From: Symsagittifera roscoffensis
Taxonomy: Eukaryota; Xenacoelomorpha; Acoela; Convolutidae
Reading direction: 5' to 3'
Length of the DNA stretch: 64,000 nucleotides
Assembly: GCF_963678635.1 (NCBI RefSeq)
Contig: NC_087071.1
Coordinates: 9,533,842 to 9,597,841 of the forward strand
In this document: positions 1-12,100 of the stretch, piece by piece
How the letters are laid out: every line of letters starts with the position of its first letter
How positions within the stretch are numbered: position 1 is the stretch's first letter
Program-made: the position numbers and the translations under genes
The notes under the pieces: model-generated
Databases searched by the model: none
What the model was told of the DNA's origin: nothing
Seen by the model: only the letters and a program-made list of their open reading frames with translations

Positions 1-150
1 TTTTTAGATTATTGGATCTGGATGAAAACATATGCCCGTTTACACATGCATTTTGTTCTTATTTTTTTCTGCAATCAGCTGTTCTAAACGCAAAGTTGAC
101 ACGTGATGATAATCTACACTGATAGATGAGAACTAACTTCGTGACCTTTC

Positions 151-3100
151 TCATTTCGATTTTTCAGTGTTGGTTGCGAGAATGATCTGGAGAATTGGAA
201 TGACCTTGACTGTGGACAGATCAGCCATGATTGCTTCTGCCGCTGCGGGTGAAGTCACGTTCATCAAATTGGCTGACCTGAAATTATGTTCTCATTTCAT
301 TTTATTTTTCATTTTTTTAAATTATTTAAATTTTCGATATAATTTCATTTTGGATCCTGCAATAATATAACGTGTTGATTGTACGCAACATAAAACACAT
401 GATACAATTCATGAAAAAAAGTCAAGAATTTTTTCGAGCCTAAAAATTACATTTCCGATTTAGTTGATCGTAAAAAGAAATCAAGGCTTCTTTTGTCGAA
501 AAAGGAAGCTACGCGATTGTTTAAACATAGCCAACAGACAGTTGAAAAAGAAGAAATAAAAAGACGAGAAAACATAAAAAACCGACTTGTTTTTTTGATA
601 TTTAAGAGTCCGAACTACGTTGCACTAAGCTGAAAATTTCAACCAGCACCTTAGGCTCTATCACCACAAACTGTAATACTTGTCTCAATTACTGTTTTAA
701 CTTAAAATAAACAAAAACAAACAAACAAATAAACAAACAAACAAAAACCTCACCTGTACAAAAAGAGCCCCGCAGCCATAACAGCCAGAATCTCATTAGA
801 GTCATGCGAAATCACTCTATCCCACAACACCAACAGCTGATCCGCTTCCAAGTAGCCAGAGAACGCCCGCATTAGCCACTTGAAGGCTATCTTCAAAGGG
901 GCACTGCCGATAGATTTGAGGTGGAAAAAGAGTGAAGGGGCTAAGGACATCAGAAGGCTTTCAAAGAGAGCACTGAAACAAAAAACAGCTTTCACTTTCT
1001 ATTTAATTTTTGAACAATTTTTATTTGTTACACAGGGGCGAAACTTCCCTTCGCAAACACTAGCGAGAAAACGACAGAAAAAGCTCTATCAAGAGCAATA
1101 AGAGAATTAGTTTAAAAAAAAAACCAACTAAGACTCAGATTCGATCTGCGACCTAAAGATTATGAGTCTCACGGACTAACCACCACTCAGCCACGCACGC
1201 TTAATACATCACAAACACTAGCCACAAATAAAGCAGGGAACAGATGCTATGAAATTTCCAATGCTAGACCGTGGTTACAGCAAACGAACCACCGGGTAAG
1301 TGAACACTTTCCACTTTCAATCAAGACTTTTATTTGCGAGCTAAGTTTAAAAAAAAGAAGGTTCGCACATATATAATAGCTGCTTGCTAGTGTAAAAAGG
1401 AAACAAACTACGCTCTCCAACCAAATATTGAGCACCTTTATTTGCGACTTATTTTGAAAAATTGGATATCACAATAAGACATAACACTCCGCTTTGCAGA
1501 TAAACACCAATGACATTTAATTTTGTACGTTGGAAGCGCTAAATTCACCAATTGAACATTCGTTCAAAAGTGATATAACAGGTTCCCTTAAAAAATAAAT
1601 ATAGCCAACAGACAGTTGAAGAAGAGTCAATGAAAGCAATTAAACAAAAAAAAAACTTTTTTCATAAAATAAATTCAATTCGAGCAAATTGGATCAATTT
1701 TTTGATAAAACAAACTCAATTCGAGAAAATTGGATCATTACGTAAAGTTTTTTTATTCCGCTGGGAAACCTGTAAATTAAAATCTACTTTCAAAATTAGA
1801 AGTCGATCACGTTTTTTCCGACATTTAATCCCTTTGTTTCTATTACAGAGTGATTTTAGTTATTACGTAAATTATTGGCATGTTTAGCCGTTGAATCAGC
1901 CCTAAAACAGTGGTTGGTTATTCATTATTAGGAACCATAAGTGGGGGTTTTAAAAATCCGAAATAAATGATCTATGTGATCTATCTGTGCCTTAAATGAA
2001 CTTCGATCCCTTCAATCATGAAATCACAATTGGCAGCCGAATTTTTCCAGGCTAGCCTTCAAAATTTGGAAAATGTTAAATGAAGTACCATCTACTAGGG
2101 CCGGGATGATCCACTTATATACTACAAAAGCCTATAACTTCCTTCAAATTTCAGACAACGGAGGCTAAATATTAGCTATTAAATAAATATTTGAGCAAAA
2201 AAAATCCAGAAACTATGGACTGGAACTAAGGAGAAATTTTGGTAATCGCCGATTGAATTTCAAGCGAGTAAAACTTGTCATTTTGGAATTTGTTGAAATA
2301 TTTCTTTGTGAAAAGACTACTTTATCCTGTGCTGAGGAAAACAACTGTTTTCAGAAGACTCAAAATAAAACTACAACTGAGACTATTTGAGACTATCAGT
2401 TTATGGAAATAGCTAGTCAGAAATCAAAGCTCCAGACCGAATTAACGTTCTTGCTGGATCTTTTCTGCCTCTCTCGATTGGTAAAGCGACAAAACCGTAA
2501 AAAATAGAATTGTTTCACAAAAAGTCAAACAATGGAACACTTTAAGCTGTTTGGTGCAACAGCATATGTTGTTTTAATAGGTCGAGTCAGTTTTGCAAAA
2601 ATTGAGAAGTATTTCCGGAAAGAAACCCACGCTACGCAATGTTTCGTTGATTACTTGATTTATGTTGCGAAAAAATTTCGCTTCTCCTATATTTCATTCT
2701 CCTTTCATTCAGTAAGGCCAAAAATTGAGATATTGAGGCTGATGAATTGGAATTTTTTTGTTCCTGAATTTACCCTTCAGATCATTTTTTGAAGTAGCTT
2801 TGTTGCGATGATTTTTTGGGACACTTTTTGGTGCGATAGTTTTGAGCCGTTTTAAGGTTCCATCACCTGAATTGCTTGTAGAAGCGAAATTTCTTCGCAA
2901 CTTAGATGAAATATACAGTTCGTTTACGTAATTGGAGAACTGTTGAGATTATTGAACGTCTTAATCACGACTGGATTTCACGACTTGTTAATGCACAGCA
3001 AAAATTTCTTTTTAAAGCCCAATCAGATGATCATTTCGTCGAATTAACGTTTTATTAAGACGTTTAACGAAAATATTAAGACACAAATTAAAATTATGTC

Positions 3101-6100
3101 GCAGAAAAATATGTGACCGTGATGCTGGAAACGTATGCCACGCCGATTCAAGGCTCTAAAGAGCAAATAAATTAAGATTTTTGGTTAATTTATTTTGCCC
3201 TCGAAGTTCAGCTCTGAAAAAGCAGTATTTTATCTACGGTTGATCCGATGATGAATGCACGTATTAATCAGATTTGAAAACCAAACAATGGAAACAAGTC
3301 CAGAAATTTAAAGTTTTCCAGGACAAGTTTTGTTAACAAATTGTGATTACAATTTCAACTAAACTACAACTGAAAAAAGTACATTTCAAGAACGAATTTA
3401 ACAACTCATAGGCAAAACTCACAGTAAAAGAGAAGCGAAAATAAAGATCGATGGTAAGCTCGAGGCTCATGCTTTTTTGTTGCTTACCCCATTACAATTC
3501 GGGTTTTTTTACCGACGGACCACACAAGTGAAATATTAAGTACAAAATTGGAACCGAACAAACAGCAAACATAGTTAGAATATTACGTAAAACTAATCAT
3601 GGGTCATGTAACATTCTTTTTTGTTACGTAACTTAAAAATATATAACTTTAAAAAAAATTAAAAACGAAAAAAATTAAAAACGAAATTAGGGAGGCATTG
3701 CGGTGTTGTTTCAAAAATGAGGCATTACGTTCCGAAATGTGTTTTACTGAAATACTATAACGCTACAAAATAAGCCTATAAAACAGTATGGCTTGATTGC
3801 GTACGGTGGTACTAATTTTAAAGTTTTGAATCAAATTCTAATGTATCAGTGGAAACTAGTCCGAGTGCTATTATGCAAAAGAAAATTAGACACTATAACA
3901 AAAACTTTTTTGATGATTAAAACTTGAGAGTTCAAGAACTATATGTTTATGATCTACTGAAGTTTTGTCTGAGGCCTTGAAATGGTAGAAACCCGAAAGT
4001 CTATCTAAATTCTTTGTTTTCTTTCAAAACATTCGTTTATAAAACCAGGAATGCAGGCTAATTAACCTATTCCCCTCATTTTGCAAAAACAAAATTAATT
4101 TGTACTTATTAGCTAATAGAGATTCAAGATTGCTTATTATGTTGAGCGGAAATATTTTTCTGCCTATTAACATAGGCAAAATGACAAAAAAAATGATGAA
4201 CTTATAATTGTCCACAAATTTAGAGACGATTACATCCTCGGTAATAATGAGTTAGTACATAGTGTAAAAAACTGACTTGTTCAAAAATCGGTGCTTAATC
4301 TGGGTGCTACCAGAGAGCCATCTGAGGCTCGGCTTCTGACTCAGATATATGAGCTAGTGTTCGAGAAAACGCCATTTTTGTAGAAAAAAAAATTGAAAAT
4401 TTCAAATTACTACTTAAATAATGATCTATATTTACACGTTGACGTTTTATGTCTGAGTTCGTTTATACCGGGTAGACATTCAGTGGGCATCTTTTTTGCC
4501 CTAAGTCTATGCTCTTCAGACAATACGTACATTTACCAAAATTTAATAGCTTAATTTGTTTAATTCTTTTGTAATAATATATTTGTGTCTGAAGAAATAT
4601 TTTTTTTTTCTTTCTTTCATATTTATAATTGAAATTTATACCACTGAAAACACATATTATATTACACTAAAAATGAATTAGCATGATGATAATTACACCT
4701 ACCTGACGGCCAAGATTCCTTTCGGGTTTGAGCTCAAGCAGTGAAGATGGCAGAAAAATCTGACGTACAGTTCTCGAAACACAAAATACAGCTTGACCGG
4801 ATCCGCGTATATAAAACACAGAGGCGCCACGTACATTGAAAACCCGTGAAAGGGTATAACCCCGCTTGGGGGATAGACTACACAGTAATTTTCGTTTCCG
4901 ATTTTGCCTCTTAAGTAGGCTTTGAGGGGGTTTGCCATCATGCAGTTGCGCCATTTAAGAACTGAAGTGTCGCGAACGAAGATTAGAAGGACCTAGAACA
5001 AAAAGGTATTTCATTTATTGCACCATCAATCACATAAATAATTTTACAAAGAGAAGCTGCATTTCGCAAACTCTAGCGAGGAAAATGCAAAAAGATCTCT
5101 AAACAGGCAGAACAAAGTGAAATTAAGAAAAGCTTAAAAAACACCTTGAGGAACTTTTTTTTCAAGACTTGGGAGTAACACGTTCTCACATCTACTTCAT
5201 GACCGCTTGGTATTTTACTAACACTAGCCACCAATAAAGTAGCTGCAGTTTCGATCAAATTTCCAATGCGATGCAGGAAAAACTCCAAAAATGATGCAGG
5301 ACAAAAAACTGTAACTATTCCAATGTTCCGGACTTGGATCTCCTACCGGCTGATTAGGATTTTCACTTCCCGGGAATCGCGCCACGGACGCTTGTGAGGG
5401 AATCTAGTTGCCCAGCTTATGCTAGATTCGCATGTTTTAATATTTTGATCATATTTTGTACTGATACCAAAATGCGTAATTTTGAAAATTTCAAAAATGG
5501 ACTTGACGCAGAACCCTAGTGATTTTTCTGCTTAAGTAGTGGATTAGCTGCAAATTTAAAGAAAAAACTACAAATCGATCTTTCAACTGAATTCTTTATC
5601 TCAGATTTGGCTGGGTACCTTTCGAAAAAAAAATTGAAAAAGATTCCAAAAAACTATCAAAAACTGAAAAAGTTGGCTATTCCTAAATTCACAAAAATTT
5701 CTCTACTAAAGCATGGGAATAGTCTCGTATGCAGGAAAGATTTCCACACCCTGATTTTTAGATTAAACCCCTAATATCGGCTTTAGCTAGTAGCTTTCGA
5801 GAATTAAGATAGAATTTCTTTTAAAAAACTTGCAAAAACTACAAAAAATGGATTTTTCCGATGTCCATATCGGCTTTTCTACAAAACAAATAAGGCAAAA
5901 CAGATTACACAGGAAAAAATCTAAGCACGATGTTAGTTTCAATGAATTATCAACCTCAGAATCATCAGGTTGGTTTTTGAAGAAAAAAGAAGTTTCCTAA
6001 AAAACGGGCAAAGTTTCGAAAATTGTACATTTTCTAAGGCCATATTTTTTCAAAACGCAGGGCATAGCCGCTTGCGCAGAGAAGATTCACACACCACGTT

Positions 6101-9100
6101 TTTTTCTTTCGGTTGAACGCTTATTCTCTGATTTAACAGGGTAGTTTTTGAGAAAAGCCAAAAAAAATTTAAAAACATTCACCAAAGTGTCAAAAAATTG
6201 GGCTTGTTTGAGGACATAACTTTTTTCCTCCAAATTTAGGGAAAAGCCACTTGTGAAGGAGAGATCCCAATGATTAGTTCTTTAGTGTAAACTTTCATCT
6301 CAGATTTATGCATTTATTATTTGAAAAAATGAACAATTTCAAAATCAAAAGAGTCAAAAATCCCCTACTGAAACTTTCGAAAGCCGCAGAACGTGGTGTA
6401 AACTGAAAAGAGACTTGCAAAAAAAGCAGGCACATAAAATAGCAGCCAGTTTTTCCAATGACGCCATTGTTTTGAAAGCTGGTTCAGTAATTTTTGAGAA
6501 AAAAATTAAATTTTTTTGCGAAAAGTTCAATTACTTTTCAAAGGGTTGCAAAAAAAACTAAAATTAACAAATCCCATACAGTTTCATAACACCTGTTGTT
6601 TTCAAACAGGACCTAAGACCAGCTAAAAATAAACCAGCACTATATGTTATTAAATTACCTATGCTTAATTACGCTTAAATATGATGAAATTGAAATATAA
6701 CAAAAGTGCCACTAATGAGCACTTTTATTTGCGACTTAGGTTGGAAAAAAAAATGTTCGTAATAATACACTTCGCTCGCGGGTGTAATAATAATCAATGA
6801 GTTTTGAAAATTCACAAAAACACAAAATTTGCCAGTATTAACTTGGAATGCACATTGGCGGATCAGAGCTTTCTTTGAAATAAATAGTTTAACAAGAACA
6901 ACTTGACCAGTTTTAAGTATCACAATCACCAGATTTAAGCATTATTGAGAGAATACGGCTCTATTGTAGCTAAAATTGAACTATTTCATTGGCTCGAGAC
7001 TCTAGTCAGCAAATAATTGAAATTTCCCAGTGACTTCTGCAGTTTCCCCGAGAAGACATGGAACAACTACACGATAGTCTTCCGTTATGAGCAAGCAAAG
7101 TCGAAAAAAGACCACATTACAAAGTATAAATTCCTTGTAAATTTTGTCGGAAAACGACTAAATACCGAACTTTTTGAACGTTTTTTCTTTCTAAACGTTA
7201 CTATGATTGCTCTGTTTAATTTGCATCTTCTCTGTACGGTGACTTGCTCAGCCATTAGTCCTTAACTAATGGGCATTCGTAATTTTATTTTACTTTTCAA
7301 CAAAACCTTTTCATTTCGTATAAATCTGATTCCTCGTATAATCGTAGAATCTTTATCGTAATACGGGATAATTTTTTTGCATATCGTATAACGTCTACAA
7401 AGAACTAATCCATATGCTTCAGTATTAATGAGCTTACCTGATACAGATAATCTTCGAAGACGAAAAAGAAATCATCATTGACTGAAGTGAGTTTGATATC
7501 TTTGAAGATGATGTTGTCAATCATGAGGTCATGTTGGATCACTTCGTTTTTCATCTGGGAGTAGTACAGTCTGTCTATTTCGTCCACTCTAACTCCCAGA
7601 ATCTTCTCCCACATAACCGCTCTGAACTATCAATTTCTAGTAACTTTTCCAAACTGTTGACATCTTAAAGCTGTTGGCAAGGCGAAGATTTTTACTATTT
7701 TATGAACTCCGTGATATTGACGGAAAACTATCATTTAAACTGATTGGAAATATTCGGAGCGAACTAAACGACACGAAACTTTTTGGGATATTTATCATTT
7801 GTTTTAGAAAATGAAAACAATTTCAAACGAAAATTATGTTTCGAAAAAGATTAGTCTGTTTTAAAGACACAAAAACTGAACGAGCAAAGACGAAGCATCT
7901 CAGACGACAGGTCGGAGGCTCCCACCATGATGCGCGCTCATAGACTGCTGGCGAGGCAACAATTATCATTCCAAAATTAACACAAAGGCAAAGCTGCAAC
8001 TTCGCAAACACCTGCGAGAAAGTGGCAAAGGTTCAGGAGCTTTACATACACAAAAATAGAAGTTTTTCATGCAATAATTTGGAATGCATCGATCGCCCCC
8101 CCCCCCCCCCGTGGGTACGCTTCTGCAACTGACCTTTGCCCGACTGGGTTTCCTCTTCTGGCGGCCACTTCGCAGACTGCACTGAGACCCTGTTTGGCCA
8201 CCCTCCTCACCCCAGCATCCCTCTCCACTGCAAAGTGACTTGACTGGTACCTGACAAATACACACATACACATTGGCAACAGGAATAAAGTAGTACCAAA
8301 GCAAAGTATGAAGAACCAAATTCATCGTCGTGACCCATTAAACGGCCCGAAATAATGCTTACATAAATAATCTCATGAAAAATTAAATGCAGCATCGTAG
8401 TTATTGATTGGACTTCAAGCAATGATGTTTATGAATTCTTTTTTTTTGATAGATTAGGGAAAAAAAGCGTTTTTAGGCACTTTTTAGACATTTTTGCCCG
8501 AAAAATCTATTTGTTTTCGGCGCGCTCTCCCCCCTCTTAAAAAATATATAGTGGCACCAAAAGCGCCTTTAGAAAGTTTTTGGGTCAGAAAATACGCTAC
8601 TGTGCCAAACCAATCATCAGGAACCAAATTTCGAAAACTCATCAATTTTTTTTTTCAATGGTCATAACTCACCTGTCGTCTAATCCACTCTGACACTTGT
8701 CAATGCAGAGAGAGGAATATTCCACACGCAGCTGCTCAATAGACTTCACATCCAGATTCACCTGAAAAAATCAGCTTCACCTGAGATTGAACTGATTCCA
8801 CTACCCTGTGGATCTGACTTTTGCTGTTTCGTAAAAATATTTTAAAAAAAACCTGAAAATAGCAGACTTGTGCATTTCAAGTCCCTGAAACGCACATATC
8901 TGCTGTTCCCAAGCCCTGTTTAAACAACAAAAAAATCGATTATTGGTGCCTTAAGAGACAATAGAAGAGCAGCGCATTTTAGATAAATGTCGAGAAAATA
9001 TTTTGAAAAAAAAATCAACGTTTTTAAAAGTTTCCTTTTGTATTTCTGTTTGGAAATAAAAACCAAGATACGATTGCTTCGTGGACAGCAAATTACCAAA

Positions 9101-12100
9101 AAGAAGACAACAAAATCGGTTTTAAATGCATCAGTTTTAGTGATTTTTCACTTTGAAAGCTTTTTTTATTATGAAGTTGTGAATGCTGGTGCTGAAAATT
9201 TGTCGGAGAAACCGGCCCATGATTTCTTTTCATTCAAACTATTTTCAAATGGTTACAAATATGCCTCGAGTACCCATTGAGTTACCCCCCCCCCCACTCG
9301 GGAATGGTGGGGAGAGATTGCCCAAATAATGATCAGTCACAGAGTATGATTTGACGTTATTATACCGACTTGAAAAAAAGTAACGGATGCTAAGCCTGCT
9401 GAATGATTTTTAACCAGACTAAGCTCAGTGATCGAAAAAAAAAACATTTTTTTTGTTCGCGAAAACCTTCTGTATAAAAAAGTCAAAATCTAGTAATAGA
9501 AATAGGAGAACAGCGATAAACTAATTCTTCATAAGCAGCGATAGCAAAAAAAAAATTCGGCCTTTTTTCAAATAAAATCGAGTCAATAATCTGCCTTCAC
9601 ATCATTTCTTACTTGAACAATGCCCCAGTATCCGTTCACTTCCTCACTACTCCCACTACTACTCAGTGTGCTGTTTGGATTCACAAGACTGGCCACCACT
9701 TCCAGGAAGTCCTTGGGGGCATACACTGGACGATACTGCTCCAGGTTCGGATTTCCAGTTCCTGCACATGACAACTAATTTAGAGATTTTCATCAACTAT
9801 TCTTAACACCCTCCACTATTCTGGCTTCAACGCCTGGAAATATTACCTGGATTCATTGAACAATGATCGGTTTCAGCTTAGTATTTTTTGTATTACCGGC
9901 TCCTAGAAAACAAGACGTTATTGTGTCGCAAAATCTGATATTAAAAATCTCAAAACATAAATCAGATCCCTGGTTATAGCCGAAACTTATAAACTGTTAT
10001 AGGTTCTCCTAGCCTCAAAGACATAACGATGATGCAAATTTATGTTGTTCTCGTTCTCGCTTATATGATCTGTTAATTAGCAGTTTCATCAATAATGATC
10101 ATTTGATATCCAAATGATGAACTCATTTGCATGAACACAACATTCTGCAAAAGATTTTCTGTTCAAGCCATTTTTGGTCAATTTTTAGGACTAATTTTTG
10201 CTCATCGGCTTTATATACATTTCTACTACATCAATCAATAAAATATTTGAAAAAAAAACACAGAGCTTTTAGAAAACTTCAATTTGGCCTTACTGTTCTT
10301 GTATTTTTTTTAAAAAAAAAACAGAGGTCCTGTAGATTTCATGTAGATACACCTCCATCAAATGAGATCCACTTTTGAAATTTTTTAAGCTCGATTTAAC
10401 CCCTGGTGTGGACCAACATACAAGGGGGGGGGTTAAAAGAGTGTTAAACTGGCCTATTTCATTCCACTTGGTCTTCATTTCGATCTGTTCCTGTTTACCC
10501 CTCCTCCTCGCTAGGGGGACAGACAACTCAGTGCACATTGTGTTCAGACTCTTCAAGATTCTCTTCTCCCACAACAGCTGGGCACGGCGCACGAAGCCTG
10601 AAAAGCGGTCTCATATCAGTCACGAAATTCAATTCAGTTTTTGAATCACTGACTACTCAACCCGCACCCAGAACTGAAGTTCATTCACAAACTGATTTTT
10701 AAACGACATGGTATTTTAAATCTTCTTAGAATCATCGAAGTTCGCGCTTCGTTCGCTAGCTCAAAAAGTTCTTTAAGTTGTAGCTTTAAAATACCATCCT
10801 TCTTTCCCTTTTTATTGGCACTTCCTCTGTTTTCAAAAAGTGCTAACAAACCCTTTCAGCCCAAATTATTTGACTAGCTTTCGAGGTTGAAATCTATCTA
10901 TAACGGATTTCACTGAATGTTTTTTTATTCCTGTTCACTTTGGGCTCTCAAAACTGCGTGATCAGAAACAACGGAGACTGCGGGAGTCAAACTCCGTTTT
11001 CAACCCACAAATAACAACGTTTTTTTTTCTCGCAAAACTTGCAAAATTAGGAAACAACGGAGACCGCGAGAGTCGACCTCCCTTACCTTCAAACAATTAC
11101 ATAACTGCGAGGTCAGAAAAAAAAGGAGATTGCGGGAGTCGAACTACATTTTGTACACACCAATAAAAACTGACCGAGTGGCTCTGCCTCCAGCACAGTT
11201 TGGTCTCTCAGCTTGAGTTCTCTGTACACCTGATTGGCCAGCACTCTACTCAACACACTCCTGTTGATTCTCTGCTGCACATCTGAGATGAACTGCGAAT
11301 TAGACACCACAGCTGAAGAGTTGGAAGTGTTTGAAGAGGGCGACTTGGTTTCCTGCGAAAGAAAAAATTATGAAAAGTAGTTGAAGCTTGGAGAGATGCA
11401 GGAGGGTGGGGGCTTGGAAAAAACCGAGCGCCACCTCATCCGACAAAGAGGGTTGGAATGATTATCATCAATTGATAACAATTATGGTAATAAACCAGAT
11501 AATAACCCATCTTACAATGGCAAATATAGCCAACTGACAGTTGGAAAAGAGTAACGAACACAGGGAAACTAAAAAAAAAACGTATTTTTGAAAAACCTCT
11601 AACTTTTAAATTTCGAGGAAAGAAATAAATGGCCCTAAAGATCTTTGAATTTGCAGAAGTTTATGATCGACACTTTTTTGAAAAAATAAACTCAATTTGG
11701 AAACTGGATCAAAACTTATATTTCGCTGGGAAATCTGATAAATAAATTCCATTTTCGAAATTGGAAGTCGATTTTCGTGTCCTTAACATTTTTGATGTTC
11801 CATAGTGGAGTCTGCCTTCCTTTTAGTAAAAGAAATGAAATGGGGTAGATTAAAAGTCAAACCGCGAAAAATCAAAAATGAGCGTGAACAATTTTTCACA
11901 CTTTTTCCTGAAAAAAAATCAACAAGACCTATATAAAAGTACTCACTACATTCATCACTCTTAAGAACATCAAGATTAAAATCAAATGACGAAGGATATG
12001 GAGCGGTTAACCGGTTAATGAAACTAGTCGGTTAAAGTATTTTAACTGATGAAATTGATTTAACAACAGTGAAAAATCGTTTTTTATAAATTAAAAGGAA

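Noticed and set aside
1130-1205. Functional tRNA gene
   Set aside because: Acceptor and D/T arms do not pair properly and the segment is embedded in a dispersed repeat, so it is a tRNA-derived sequence.
2532-2900. Overlapping open frames on both strands at 2.5-2.9 kb
   Set aside because: No recognisable domain, low-complexity composition, inside TBC1D19 intron 8.
7966-8325. Minus-strand 119-codon frame around the poly-G run
   Set aside because: The conserved TBC1D19 exon 6 uses another frame here (RYQSSHFAVERD...); the longer frame is accidental.
9762-10453. GT donor for TBC1D19 exon 3 at CCA|GTTTAA
   Set aside because: It leaves the wrong phase for exon 4 and destroys the conserved RPVYAPKDFLEV frame.
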